A DNA stretch of 64,000 nt from Paracoccaceae bacterium. GTDB taxonomy: Bacteria > Pseudomonadota > Alphaproteobacteria > Rhodobacterales > Rhodobacteraceae. The translations under genes were made by a program, and so were the position numbers. Below are positions 26,013-34,893 of the stretch, in pieces. Where the stretch lies: NCBI GenBank assembly GCA_029862205.1, contig JAOTXT010000003.1, forward strand, positions 48,322 through 112,321, in the 5' to 3' direction. How positions within the stretch are numbered: the first letter of the stretch is position 1; the number at the start of each line of letters is the position of its first letter. A model generated the notes under the pieces. It was not told the DNA's origin. It saw only the letters and a list, made by a program, of their open reading frames with translations, and did not search any database.

Positions 26013-26664
26013 CGGCCACCCATCGCGGCAGCGCCGCGAAATCATGGAAGATGAACACGTCCTCGAAAGTGTCGAGCGGGCGTTTGCGGTAACCCCCGGA
26101 ATAGAGCGCGAAGGGAACGCCCGCATTGGCCGCGGTCTCGGCGTCGATCTCGCTGTCGCCCACGAACAGGACCTCGCCCAGGCCCGCGCCCAGCAGGCCG
26201 GCCGTATGGGCCAACATCTTCCGGTCGGGTTTCATCACGTCGAGCGTGTCGCCGCCGACCGCCGCGCGGATGTGGCGGTCCAGGCCAAGCCCGGAGAGGA
26301 CCTGCCGGGTCAGGCCCTCGGGCTTGTTGGTGCAGACACCCAATAGGAGGCCCCGCGCGCTGAGCGCGCCGAGCGCCGCCTCGACGCCCGGATGGGGCCG
26401 GGTCAGGTTCGCGGGCGCGGTGCCATAGATTTGTGTGAACCGGGCGACCGCATCGGCGAATGCTTTGCCATCGGCCGGCAAATCCGACGCCGCGAGACAG
26501 CGCTCGACCAGCTTCGGCACACCTGCGCCGACGAACCCGTGGACCTGCGTGAGGCTCAAGGGGGCGGCCCCCATCTCACCCAGCAAGACATTCGCGGCGG
26601 CATGGAGATCCGGCGCGCTGTCGACCAGTGTGCCATCCAAATCGAAGATCACCGCGCGCGGCAC
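26005..26664 (-). CDS. gph: HAD-family phosphatase, phosphoglycolate phosphatase-like
   Basis: 219 residues. The HAD motif I FDLDGTLVDSAPDL, motif II (TNKP), the KPDRKM lysine and motif IV GDSEIDAETAANAG are all present, with a helical cap between. This matches Gph, which removes 2-phosphoglycolate. The GTG start at 26664 has GGGGAGGG seven bases before it. The longer frame upstream is not family-like. Related HAD phosphatases with other substrates cannot be excluded. Confidence 0.88.
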   Translation of the reverse strand: MPRAVIFDLDGTLVDSAPDLHAAANVLLGEMGAAPLSLTQVHGFVGAGVPKLVERCLAASDLPADGKAFADAVARFTQIYGTAPANLTRPHPGVEAALGALSARGLLLGVCTNKPEGLTRQVLSGLGLDRHIRAAVGGDTLDVMKPDRKMLAHTAGLLGAGLGEVLFVGDSEIDAETAANAGVPFALYSGGYRKRPLDTFEDVFIFHDFAALPRWVAAI

Positions 26665-26859
26665 GCCGGGCCCTCCCCTGTTCCAAGCCGCCGGACGCGC
26701 CACGCATCGGGCACCGCCATCCGGCCTTCGCCCTTGTCGCCCATCGCGCCAGCAAAAGAGAACCAAAAAATGCATCCCGTGATGCGGCACCTAACCCCTT
26801 GCCAAAGCATGGGCCGCAAGTTCTTGTGCGCGGGTGACCCGTCACCTTGGGAGGCGCCC

Positions 26860-27582
26860 ATGCGAATTCTTGTCCTGCAGCACGCTGCCTGCGAGCATCC
26901 CGGTTCGCTGCGCGAGTTTCTCGGCGAGGATGGCCATGAATGGGTGCCGGTCGAGCTTGACCAGGGCGAGGACCTACCCGGGCTCGACGGGTTCGACGCG
27001 CTTTGGGTCATGGGCGGGCCGATGGATGTCTGGGAAGAGGACCAGCATCCCTGGCTGGTCCCCGAGAAGGCGTTGATCCGCGAGGCGGTCGAGGAACGCG
27101 GCCTGCCGTTCCTGGGCCTATGCCTGGGCCACCAGCTTCTGGCCGAGGCGCTGGGCGGCACCTGCGGCAAGTCGGCGGTGCCCGAGATCGGCGTGCTGCC
27201 GGTGCAGATGACTGAGCTGGGGGCCGAAAGCATCTTCCTGGACGGCGTGCCGGAAGTCGTCCACGCCCTGCAATGGCACGGCGCCGAGGTGACCCGGCTT
27301 CCCGTCGGCGCGAAGGTGCTTGCCACCTCGCCCGACTGCGCGGTCCAGGCGATGAGCTGGGGACCACGGGCGCTGTCGATGCAGTGCCACGTCGAGGTCG
27401 AGGCCGACACGGTCGCGAACTGGGCCGAGATTCCCGAATACAAGGCGGCATTGGAGGACGCGTTCGGCGAGGGCGGCGCCGAAAGGCTGGCCGCCGATTG
27501 CGCGGCCCAAATCGGGTCCATGAAGCAGGTGGCCGAGCGGATCTACATCAACTGGCTGCAGGCGGCCGCTCAGGTTCGCTGA
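26860..27582 (+). CDS. Type 1 glutamine amidotransferase-like protein
   Basis: 240 residues of class I GATase fold. The nucleophile is Cys in FLGLCLGHQLLAEALGG, and the His-Glu pair is in SMQCHVEVE. It resembles stand-alone GMP-synthase-like GATase proteins, some of which hydrolyse gamma-glutamyl compounds. It lies just before the methylated-amine island, where gamma-glutamyl amides are made, which makes a link worth testing but not shown. GGGAGG sits just before the ATG. Confidence 0.88.
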   Translation: MRILVLQHAACEHPGSLREFLGEDGHEWVPVELDQGEDLPGLDGFDALWVMGGPMDVWEEDQHPWLVPEKALIREAVEERGLPFLGLCLGHQLLAEALGGTCGKSAVPEIGVLPVQMTELGAESIFLDGVPEVVHALQWHGAEVTRLPVGAKVLATSPDCAVQAMSWGPRALSMQCHVEVEADTVANWAEIPEYKAALEDAFGEGGAERLAADCAAQIGSMKQVAERIYINWLQAAAQVR

Positions 27583-27598
27583 GCCCCGCGCCGGCGGA

Positions 27599-28261
27599 TC
27601 AAGACGCGGCATCGACCAGCGAGCGCCGCGCGCTTTCCAGATGTTCCTTCATCGCGCGCCCCGCACTTTCCGCGTCGCGGGCGCGGATCGCGTCGACGAT
27701 CGCCCGGTGCTGGCGGTTGTAGTGGGCGATGATCCCGGATTCGAGCGTGATGGTGCGCATCCGAGCCCACTGGGCATGGCTGCGGACCTCGTGCATCTTC
27801 TTCATCATCCAGACGATCAGCGCGTTCTGCGAGCAATGGGCGAGCGCCATGTGGAACCGCTCATCCGCCTCGGCGAAGACCTCGGCCGCGCCGCCGCAAT
27901 CCTCCATGATCGCCAGATGGGCCTCGGCCTTGGCCAGGTCGAATTCGGTCGCGTGCAGCACCGCCAGCCGGACCATGTGCGGCTCGACCGCGAAGCGCGC
28001 GTCGATCAGCTCCAGCGGCCGGGTGGTCTCGACGATCGAACGGCTGTCGTCGCGCTCGGAATAGGTCACGTAGGTGCCCGACCCGGCGCGGCGCTCGACA
28101 AAGCCCGAATCCTCGAGCTGCTTCAGCGCCTCGCGCACGGTGCCCCGGGCGACGCCGTATTGTTCCGCGAGTGTGCGTTCGGGCGGCAGGCGGTCGTCGC
28201 GCGTGAATTGGGCGGCGGAGATCTGGCGCCGCAGCGCGCCGGCGATGTCGGTCGCGTTCAT
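27599..28261 (-). CDS. GntR-family regulator with FCD ligand domain
   Basis: 220 residues: a winged helix-turn-helix (about 5-68, LPPERTLAEQYGVARGTVREALKQLE) and an all-helical FCD domain with metal-binding His residues (FHMALAHCSQN, HYNRQHRAIVDAI). It is transcribed away from the ligase-1 operon across a 389-bp region with several ACCAA/TTGGT sites. The FCD relatives PdhR and LldR bind TTGGT-N3-ACCAA-like sites. This makes it the best candidate regulator of the adjacent operon. The effector is unknown. Confidence 0.9.
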   Translation of the reverse strand: MNATDIAGALRRQISAAQFTRDDRLPPERTLAEQYGVARGTVREALKQLEDSGFVERRAGSGTYVTYSERDDSRSIVETTRPLELIDARFAVEPHMVRLAVLHATEFDLAKAEAHLAIMEDCGGAAEVFAEADERFHMALAHCSQNALIVWMMKKMHEVRSHAQWARMRTITLESGIIAHYNRQHRAIVDAIRARDAESAGRAMKEHLESARRSLVDAAS

Positions 28262-28650
28262 GACCCGCCACTCCCGCGCGCCGCCTGGTTAGTCCCGGGG
28301 AACATGACTCTGCCGATCGCTCTCACACGCTTCATTTAATGACTCTGGCATAAACCAAAGGAATGCAAAAGGCGCAAAATTGGTTGCGCCATGATCGATC
28401 ATTGGCCACGATAACCGCAAGAGAATCGCGGCTACGCCGCTAAATAGACCAAATCCGGCAGATTGGTTCAAAGAAGGACTAGACCAAAATCCGAATTCGG
28501 TGCACAAACGCCACTGAACTGGCCGCGCTAAGGCTGACTGGCCAGCCGTAACAAGAACACCCGCGCATGCGGGGCGATCAGGGGAGCCGAACCGGGACGG
28601 AAGATCCCGGACCATCATTCGGCGCGAAAACACGGGAGGAACACGTGGGT
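28262..28650. promoter_or_regulatory. Divergent control region between the GntR gene and the ligase-1 operon
   Basis: 389 bp without a gene, markedly more AT-rich than its surroundings. ACCAA/TTGGT half-sites lie at 28354-28358, 28380-28384, 28448-28452, 28463-28467 and 28483-28487. Two belong to a direct repeat TAGACCAAA(A)TCCG. A 12-bp palindrome ATGATCGATCAT is near 28391. The ribosome site GGGAGGA (28634-28640) serves the downstream ligase. Clear -35/-10 boxes could not be fixed by eye. Confidence 0.55.
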
Positions 28651-30120
28651 ATGGATATTGAAGCCTTTGTCGAAGCCGAAGGCCGCGACGAGAAGGTCAA
28701 ACAAGTCCGCCAGAAGATCGACGAACTGGGGATCGAGTATCTCTATCTGCAATTCGTCTCGGTCACCGGCAAGATCATGGGCAAGGGCATCCCGGCCGAT
28801 CACTGGGAGAGCGTGGCCAAAAAGGGCTTCCAGCTTGTCTATGGCGCCACGGTCAACCTATTCACCGACCGTGCCGGCAATTATCTCGGTTACGGCCCTG
28901 AAGCGGCCGAGCTGGTCGGCATCCCCGAGCCCGAAACCTTCATGCAGCTTCCCTGGGCGCCACAGATCGGGCGCTTCTATTGCACGCTGTTCCGGAACCG
29001 CGAAGAGAAGCAGAACCCGGGCGCCTATTTGACGTCGGATTGCCGCGGCAACCTGCGGCGCATGCACGCCGAATTCACCAAGAGGCACGGCACCAAACTG
29101 CGCATCGGCACCGAGCCGGAGATGATGTGGCTGAAGTTCGACGAGAACGGCAAGCCGAAGGACGGCTTCTCGAAGCCCTATTGCTACCATATCGACCAGT
29201 TCGAGAGTCTGCGGCCCGTGTCGCTCCAGGTAATCAGATACGCCCGCAAGATGGGCCTCGACATGATCCAGGGCGATCACGAGGATGCGCCGGGCCAACT
29301 CGAGCTCAACTGGATGTTCGACGACGTGCTGCGCAACGCCGACCGTCTCACGACCTACCGCCAGATCTGCGCCCAAGTGGCGCGCGAGCATGGCATCTTC
29401 GCCTGCTTCATGACCAAGCCCTTCATGGGTGTGTCGGCCTCGGGCTGCCACCACAACATGAGCCTCTGGGGCGGCGGCGAGGACAAGTTCGTGCCCTGCG
29501 GCAACGACCCTGACAGCCTGCCAGGCATGGCCGACAACTACATGTATGTGAAGGGCGGCGAGAACACCTTCATGCCCGACACCGACGATCCGCAGATGCC
29601 CGGCACGGAAGGCCTGAAGGCGATCGGCGGCGTGGTGCACCACCTGCAGGCGCTGACCGCGATCGGCTGCTCGACGGTGAACTCGTATCGCCGTCTCTGG
29701 GATACGGGCTTCTGGGCGCCGGTCTTCGCCGATTGGGGCTTCCAGAACCGCACCACCGGATTGCGCGTCTCGGCACCTGGACGCTTCGAATACCGCTCGG
29801 TGGACTCGATGGTGAACCCCTACATCATGGGCTCGACCCTGCTGGCGGCGATGGACGACGGCCTGGAAAAAAGCCTGGACCCAGGCGAACCGGAAGAGCG
29901 CAACATTTACGAGGCCATGGCCGAGGGCAAGGAAGTGAAGAAGCTTCCCATGAGCCTGGGCGAGGCGCTGGATCACCTGGCGGGCAACGAGGTCGTCAAA
30001 CGCGGCCTGCCGGGCGAGATGTACCGCCTCTACGAGGAATACAAGCGCGACGAGTTCGCCCGGTTCATGTCCACCGTCACGGAGTGGGACAACGAGACCT
30101 ACATGGAGTGCCTGCCCTAA
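28651..30120 (+). CDS. Glutamine synthetase family ligase (paralogue 1, GlnT/GMAS-like)
   Basis: 489 residues with the GS beta-grasp and catalytic domains. Metal/ATP motifs include GTEPEMMWLKF, QGDHEDAPGQLELNW, and SASGCHHNMSLW, with the arginine region TGLRVSAPGRFEYRSVDS. It is longer than and clearly diverged from the second ligase at 47641. GlnT-type enzymes join ammonia or alkylamines to glutamate. Its place before glxBCD and tmm suggests an alkylamine or ammonia role, but whether it makes glutamine or a gamma-glutamyl amide is unresolved. GTG at 28645 is an alternative start with closer ribosome-site spacing. Confidence 0.85.
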   Translation: MDIEAFVEAEGRDEKVKQVRQKIDELGIEYLYLQFVSVTGKIMGKGIPADHWESVAKKGFQLVYGATVNLFTDRAGNYLGYGPEAAELVGIPEPETFMQLPWAPQIGRFYCTLFRNREEKQNPGAYLTSDCRGNLRRMHAEFTKRHGTKLRIGTEPEMMWLKFDENGKPKDGFSKPYCYHIDQFESLRPVSLQVIRYARKMGLDMIQGDHEDAPGQLELNWMFDDVLRNADRLTTYRQICAQVAREHGIFACFMTKPFMGVSASGCHHNMSLWGGGEDKFVPCGNDPDSLPGMADNYMYVKGGENTFMPDTDDPQMPGTEGLKAIGGVVHHLQALTAIGCSTVNSYRRLWDTGFWAPVFADWGFQNRTTGLRVSAPGRFEYRSVDSMVNPYIMGSTLLAAMDDGLEKSLDPGEPEERNIYEAMAEGKEVKKLPMSLGEALDHLAGNEVVKRGLPGEMYRLYEEYKRDEFARFMSTVTEWDNETYMECLP

Positions 30121-30206
30121 GGCGCGCGCCCCGCGGAAACCCGGTCCGGCGTGCGTGACGCCGGGCCGCAAAACTAACCCGTCACATTGGAAGGAAGCAC
30201 ATCGCC

Positions 30207-31142
30207 ATGTGTGGAATTGCAGGACTGATCCATCGCGGCAAAAGCTCGAACGTGGGCGCCGAGATGACGGCCATGCTGCGGGCCTTGAAGCATCGCGGCC
30301 CCGACTCGACCGGCTTCGCCGTCTATGGCGAGCCGAGCGAAGGCGATTACGTAATGCGCATCAAGGCGGCCGAGCAGGAGGATATGGACAAGGGCCATGG
30401 CATCCATGGCCAGATCGCCCAACGCGTCGAGGAGATCGAGGCATGTCTTGCCGAGCACGGCGCCGAGATCAAGGCAAAGGAAAACGCCACCGAATACGCG
30501 CTGCGCTACATCATCAGCCATGACGGCGACACCGAGGACATGGCGCGCCATATCGAGGAGATCGAGGGCGTCGAAATCCTGTCGCTGGGCAACGGGCTGG
30601 AACTGATCAAGGACCTGGGCGACGCCGACGTGGTCTCCGAGCAGTATGGTCTGGGCGAGTTCAGCGGCACGCACGGGATCGGCCATACCCGGATGGCGAC
30701 GGAATCCGACGTGGACATCCGCTCGGCGCATCCCTACTGGGCCTTCCCCTATAACGACGTCTCGGTCGTCCATAACGGGCAGATCACCAACTACTGGATC
30801 ATGCGCCGCGAGATGGAGCGCCGGGGCCACCGGTTCATGTCGAACTGCGACAGCGAGCTGCTGGCGGTCTATACCGCCCACAACCTGGCCAACGGCGTTA
30901 GCCTGGAGGAAAGCCTGAAGCGCTCGATCGAGGAGATCGACGGGGTCTTCACCTACCTGGTCGCCACGAAGGATCAGCTGGGCATGGCCAAGGACACGAT
31001 GGCGGCCAAACCGCTGGTGCTCTACGAGTCGGACGATCTGATCGTGCTGGCCTCCGAGGAGGTCGCGATCCGCGCGATCCTGCCCCAGGAAATCGACACC
31101 TACGATCCTTATGACGAGGAGGTCCGGGTATGGAAGGCGTGA
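30207..31142 (+). CDS. glxB: Class II glutamine amidotransferase subunit, GlxB/MgsA-like (module 1)
   Basis: 311 residues, an Ntn-hydrolase matching the N-terminal domain of glutamate synthase. It starts MCGIAGLIHRG, so Cys becomes residue 1 and is the nucleophile. HRGPDSTGFAVYG and the later GIGHTRMATES and VVHNGQITN complete the glutaminase site. An extra acidic helical insert (about 50-140) separates the first two blocks. It supplies ammonia or amine from glutamine or a gamma-glutamyl amide to the FMN subunit. It overlaps the next gene by 13 bp. Confidence 0.88.
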   Translation: MCGIAGLIHRGKSSNVGAEMTAMLRALKHRGPDSTGFAVYGEPSEGDYVMRIKAAEQEDMDKGHGIHGQIAQRVEEIEACLAEHGAEIKAKENATEYALRYIISHDGDTEDMARHIEEIEGVEILSLGNGLELIKDLGDADVVSEQYGLGEFSGTHGIGHTRMATESDVDIRSAHPYWAFPYNDVSVVHNGQITNYWIMRREMERRGHRFMSNCDSELLAVYTAHNLANGVSLEESLKRSIEEIDGVFTYLVATKDQLGMAKDTMAAKPLVLYESDDLIVLASEEVAIRAILPQEIDTYDPYDEEVRVWKA

Positions 31143-31999
31143 GCCCCGATCTGGAATACGGCAAGAAGCAGGAGGCCCGCGCCCGCGAGCTCGGCATGAT
31201 GTCCGAGCAGCTCAAGGGGCGCTCGATGGAAACCTTCTTCGAGCCGGCCGAGGACGAGAACTACACCTACGCCTTCGCGAAGGACGTGGACTTCAACAAG
31301 CGGACCGAGGTCGATGCCGACGGCATGACCACGACCGAGGTGAACCGCTCGATCCGCGAGCTGATGGACGAAGGCTACGGCACCATCGTGATCAAGAACC
31401 CGCGCGGCATGCATTCGCTGGGCGTCGGGATCCTGAACCGGCTGAACCTGATCATCGACGGCTCGACGGGCTATTTCTCGACCGGGCTGATCGACGGGCC
31501 GAACGTGCGCATCAACGGTCGGGTCGGCTGGTCCTGCGGCGAGAACATGATGGCCGGGACGGTGATGATCGAGAAGAACGCTGGCTCGACTTTCGGGGCG
31601 GCGATACGTGGCGGCGACTTGGTCTGCAAGGGCCATGTGGGCAGCCGTACCGGCATAGACCAAAAGGGCGGCACCATAATCGTTGGTGGCGACACCGGGG
31701 CGCTCACGGGCTTCATGATGCAGCGCGGGCGGATGATCATCTGCGGCAATGCGGGAAAGAACCTGGGCGACTCGATGTATGACGGGACGATCTTCATCGG
31801 CGGCGAGATCCGCTCACTGGGTGTCGATGCGATCGAGGCGGAACTAACCGATCTCGACCGGTCCTGGCTGAACCGGAAGCTGCGCCAATACGGCCTGTTG
31901 CCCGAGAAGGGCGTCGATCACTTCACGAAGATCATCGCGGGCAAGCAGCTGTGGAACTACGACAATCTCGAGCCGAACGAGAAGAAACTGATCCTGTGA
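31130..31999 (+). CDS. glxC: Glutamate synthase GXGXG-domain subunit, GlxC/MgsB-like (module 1)
   Basis: 289 residues forming a right-handed beta-helix like the C-terminal domain of GltB. Repeated G-rich turns are visible (INGRVGWSCGENMMAG, VGSRTGIDQKGGT, IVGGDTGALTGFM, ICGNAGKNLGDSMYDG). In glutamate synthase this domain is structural and couples the active sites. An N-terminal arm of about 80 residues is longer than in the module 2 copy (229 residues). Its ATG overlaps the glxB stop. A palindromic element lies between it and glxD. Confidence 0.88.
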   Translation: MEGVSPDLEYGKKQEARARELGMMSEQLKGRSMETFFEPAEDENYTYAFAKDVDFNKRTEVDADGMTTTEVNRSIRELMDEGYGTIVIKNPRGMHSLGVGILNRLNLIIDGSTGYFSTGLIDGPNVRINGRVGWSCGENMMAGTVMIEKNAGSTFGAAIRGGDLVCKGHVGSRTGIDQKGGTIIVGGDTGALTGFMMQRGRMIICGNAGKNLGDSMYDGTIFIGGEIRSLGVDAIEAELTDLDRSWLNRKLRQYGLLPEKGVDHFTKIIAGKQLWNYDNLEPNEKKLIL

Positions 32000-32000
32000 C

Positions 32001-32055
32001 GGTGGGTTGAAAACCCACCCTACCGATGAGGGGTAGGGTGGGGTTCCACCCCACC
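32001..32055. repeat. Dispersed GTAGGG...CCCTAC palindromic element, copy 2
   Basis: Two hairpins: GGTGGGTT-gaa-AACCCACC followed by CCTACC, then GTAGGGTGGGGT-tcc-ACCCCACC. It starts two bases after the glxC stop. It is nearly the same as the element at 33445-33497 on the other side of glxD. Confidence 0.88.
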
Positions 32056-32076
32056 TCGGACCGAACGGAGACCCAA

Positions 32077-33441
32077 ATGGCCGATGGTGCACCGACTGGC
32101 AAGAAGCCGCTGAACCGCGATGTAAACCGGATCGGGAACAGTTTCATCTTCCCGCCGCATGTAATGGACGACATCCATATCAAGTCCGAACTGGGCCGGT
32201 ATCGGATGCGCGGCTTCTCGCTGTTCAAGAAGATCCCGCACTGGGACGACCTGACCTTTCTGCCGGGCACCCTGACCCGGTTCGTGATCGAGGGTTATCG
32301 CGAGAAATGCGACACCCAGACGGTGATCGGTCCGCGGGCGAAAAAGCCAATCGCGCTGGATATCCCGGTCTATGTGACCGGCATGTCGTTCGGCGCGCTC
32401 AGCTTCGAGGCCAAGACAGCGCTGGCGCGCGGTGCCACGATGGCGGGTACCGCGACCTGCTCGGGCGAGGGCGGGATGATCCCGGACGAGCGGCGCTATT
32501 CCACCAAATGGTTCTACCAGTGCATCCAGTCGCGCTACGGGTTCAACCCGAACCACCTGATGCTGGCCGATGGCTGCGAGTTCTTCATCGGCCAGGGCTG
32601 CAAGGTGGGCCTGGGCGGCCACCTGATGGGCCAGAAGGTCACCGACCAGGTGGCCGAAATGCGCTCGCTGCCCGCCGGAATCGACCAGCGCTCGCCGGCG
32701 CGGCACCCGGACTGGCTGGGGCCGGACGATCTGGCGCTGAAGATCCTGGAGATCCGCGAGGCGACGGATTGGCAGATTCCGATCCAGCTCAAGCTCGGCG
32801 CGGCGCGGGTCTATGACGACGTGCGGATGGCGGTGAAATGCGACCCGGACTCGATCTATATCGACGGCATGGAGGGCGGCACCGGTGCCGGCCCGCATCT
32901 GGCGACCGAGGATACCGGCGTGCCCGGCATGGCGGCGATCCGCCAGGCCCGCAAGGCGATCGACGACCTGGGCAAGCGCGGCGAGATCAGCCTGGTCTAC
33001 GCCGGCGGCATCCGCAACGGGGCGGATGTGGCCAAGGCCATCGCGCTTGGCGCCGACGCCATCGCGCTGGGGCACTCGGTGATGATGGCCCTGAACTGCA
33101 ACAAGGACATCCCCGAGGCCAATTTCCAGGAGGAGATGGGGGTCGAGCCCGGCTACTGCTACCACTGCCATTCGGGCCGCTGCCCGGTCGGCGTGGCGAC
33201 CCAGGATCCGGTGTTGCGCAAGCGCCTGGACCCTGATGAAGCGGCTGAACGGGTCTACAACTTCCTGCACACCCTGACCATCGAGGCCCAGCTCTTCGCG
33301 CGGGCCTGCGGCAAGACCAACATCCACAGCCTCGAACCGGAAGATTTGGCAGCGCTGACGATGGAGGCCTCGGCCATGGCGGGCGTGCCGTTGGCGGGGA
33401 CGAACCACACGGTGGGCGTCGAGGATTATCATCACCTTTGA
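32077..33441 (+). CDS. glxD: FMN-binding glutamate synthase-like subunit, GlxD (module 1), with iron-sulfur cysteines
   Basis: 454 residues, a TIM barrel like the central/FMN domain of GltB. Barrel motifs: YVTGMSFGALSFEAK, GEGGMIPDERR, LPAGIDQRSPARHPDW, YIDGMEGGTGAGP and YAGGIRNGADVAKAIALGADA (phosphate of FMN). Cys361, Cys364 and Cys369 in CYHCHSGRCPVG match the 3Fe-4S site of glutamate synthase. This motif is missing in the module 2 copy. CGGAG precedes the ATG at 32077. Earlier in-frame codons come from the upstream repeat and were rejected. Confidence 0.88.
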   Translation: MADGAPTGKKPLNRDVNRIGNSFIFPPHVMDDIHIKSELGRYRMRGFSLFKKIPHWDDLTFLPGTLTRFVIEGYREKCDTQTVIGPRAKKPIALDIPVYVTGMSFGALSFEAKTALARGATMAGTATCSGEGGMIPDERRYSTKWFYQCIQSRYGFNPNHLMLADGCEFFIGQGCKVGLGGHLMGQKVTDQVAEMRSLPAGIDQRSPARHPDWLGPDDLALKILEIREATDWQIPIQLKLGAARVYDDVRMAVKCDPDSIYIDGMEGGTGAGPHLATEDTGVPGMAAIRQARKAIDDLGKRGEISLVYAGGIRNGADVAKAIALGADAIALGHSVMMALNCNKDIPEANFQEEMGVEPGYCYHCHSGRCPVGVATQDPVLRKRLDPDEAAERVYNFLHTLTIEAQLFARACGKTNIHSLEPEDLAALTMEASAMAGVPLAGTNHTVGVEDYHHL

Positions 33442-33444
33442 TCA

Positions 33445-33497
33445 GTGGGTTGAAAACCCACCCTACCAACGGGCGTAGGGTGGGGTTCCACCCCACC
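33445..33497. repeat. Dispersed GTAGGG...CCCTAC palindromic element, copy 3
   Basis: It holds the same two stems as copy 2 (GGTGGGTT-gaa-AACCCACC and GGTGGGGT-tcc-ACCCCACC) with a slightly different middle. It lies 3 bp after the glxD stop, so the two copies bracket glxD in direct orientation. Confidence 0.88.
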
Positions 33498-33511
33498 AAC
33501 GGGAGAGAGAC

Positions 33512-33922
33512 ATGGCAGGCACACAATACCGCGGCTCCGAGATCAAGGATGTCGACCAATTCCTGAAAAGCGACGGACTGGAATCCAAGCGCGAGAAGGA
33601 AATCGGCCAGCATATCGGCTATCGCTACGACGTTAACCTGGTGCCGGATTACGACCGGATCACGCCGTTCCTTTCGAAATACATGGAGATCATGGGCTGG
33701 GACGACCTGAACTGGCTGGAAGACGTGCATATGGGCTACGAGGAAGGCCACCCGGCCGTCTTCGACCGCAACATCAACGGCTGGGTCCGAGTGCCGGACG
33801 CGATCGAGCTGCCGGACAACCAACAGGACCGCGACATGATCGCGCGCGAGTTGCTGATCAAGTTCCAGATGTCGCCCAACCACCCGCTGGTGCAGCTGAG
33901 GAAGGCATACATGAAATTCTGA
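33512..33922 (+). CDS. Conserved-looking small protein of unknown function in the tmm operon
   Basis: 136 residues, acidic, soluble, with no signal peptide or membrane segment. I do not recognise the family. It is rich in aromatic residues (GYRYDVNLVPDYDR, YMEIMGWDDLNWLED) and ends NHPLVQLRKAYMKF. A GGGAGAGAGA ribosome site precedes the ATG. The GC content and codon use match its neighbours, and it sits within the operon with a terminator-like hairpin after it. This supports a real gene whose role is tied to the GS/GOGAT-like module. Confidence 0.8.
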   Translation: MAGTQYRGSEIKDVDQFLKSDGLESKREKEIGQHIGYRYDVNLVPDYDRITPFLSKYMEIMGWDDLNWLEDVHMGYEEGHPAVFDRNINGWVRVPDAIELPDNQQDRDMIARELLIKFQMSPNHPLVQLRKAYMKF

Positions 33923-33942
33923 AGATCCCCTGTCGGGACCTA

Positions 33943-33983
33943 CCCCTCCCCCAACGCTGAGAGCTGTGGGGAGGGGGCTTTTC
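33943..33983 (+). terminator. Intrinsic terminator-like hairpin
   Basis: A 9-bp stem CCCCTCCCC/GGGGAGGGG with a 16-nt loop, followed by GCTTTTC. It separates the ligase-1/glxBCD part from the nitrilase-tmm part of the island and could reduce read-through. Confidence 0.6.
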
Positions 33984-34008
33984 AGAATTGGAGAAAGCGA
34001 AACCACAC

Positions 34009-34893
34009 ATGAACCGTCCGCTGACCATCGCCTGTTTGCAGACCCGCCCGATGCCGGATTTCGACTCCGCCATCGCCGAGGCGCTGGGGCTGGCGCGTGA
34101 GGCGGTGGAGTCAGGCGCCAAACTGCTTTGCCTGCCGGAATATTGCGGCGGGCTGGTAACGGACGGGGCGGTGATCCGGCCTCCCGCGGCGCCCGATGGC
34201 GCCCATCCGGTGGTCGACGCGCTGGGCAGGTTCGCGTCGCAAGCCGGAGTCTGGATCCAGATCGGCTCGGTGGCGGTCGCCGCGTCGGATTCCGAGTCGC
34301 ATTCCGGGCCGGATTCTGGGCCGGATGACGGGATCATCAACCGGGGCTACCTGTTGGACAACCAGGGCGAAGTCCGGGCCCGCTATGACAAGATCCACAT
34401 GTTCGACATCCAGCTCTCGGAAACGGAAGTCTACCGGGAATCGGCCTTCGTGCGCGCCGGCGGCGCGGCGGTGATCGAGGAGACCCCTTGGGCCAAGGTC
34501 GGCCACACGATCTGCTATGACCTGCGCTTCCCGCAGCTCTACCGCGACCTGGCCCAGGCTGGCGCCGAGATTCTGACCGTGCCCGCGGCCTTCACCCAGA
34601 AAACCGGCGAGGCCCATTGGCACGTGCTGAACCGGGCGCGCGCGATCGAGAACGGTGCCTTCGTGGTGGCGGCCTGCGCCCACGGCCCCTGCCCCGGTGG
34701 CGGCGCTGCCTATGGCCACTCGCTGATCATCGATCCCTGGGGCGAGGTACTGGCCGATCGCGGCGAGGGGCCGGGTGTCGCGATCGCGACGATCGATCTG
34801 GACGCGGTCTCGCAAGCGCGCGCCAAGATCCCCAGCCTGACCCATGACCGGGCCTATGCGCGTCCGGACGGCTATCCGAAGGCAGCCGAGTGA
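34009..34893 (+). CDS. Carbon-nitrogen hydrolase (nitrilase superfamily, Nit/omega-amidase-like)
   Basis: 294 residues with the full catalytic triad: Glu in LLCLPEYCGG, Lys in YDKIHMFD, and Cys in GHTICYDLRFPQLYR. The second glutamate is expected in KTGEAHWHVL. This matches the Nit1/Nit2 branch, which hydrolyses amides of short dicarboxylic acids. Next to enzymes that make gamma-glutamyl amides, it could hydrolyse such an amide, but this is inference. A short disordered insert (about 90-105, rich in Ser and Asp) is unusual. The next gene overlaps its stop codon. Confidence 0.88.
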   Translation: MNRPLTIACLQTRPMPDFDSAIAEALGLAREAVESGAKLLCLPEYCGGLVTDGAVIRPPAAPDGAHPVVDALGRFASQAGVWIQIGSVAVAASDSESHSGPDSGPDDGIINRGYLLDNQGEVRARYDKIHMFDIQLSETEVYRESAFVRAGGAAVIEETPWAKVGHTICYDLRFPQLYRDLAQAGAEILTVPAAFTQKTGEAHWHVLNRARAIENGAFVVAACAHGPCPGGGAAYGHSLIIDPWGEVLADRGEGPGVAIATIDLDAVSQARAKIPSLTHDRAYARPDGYPKAAE

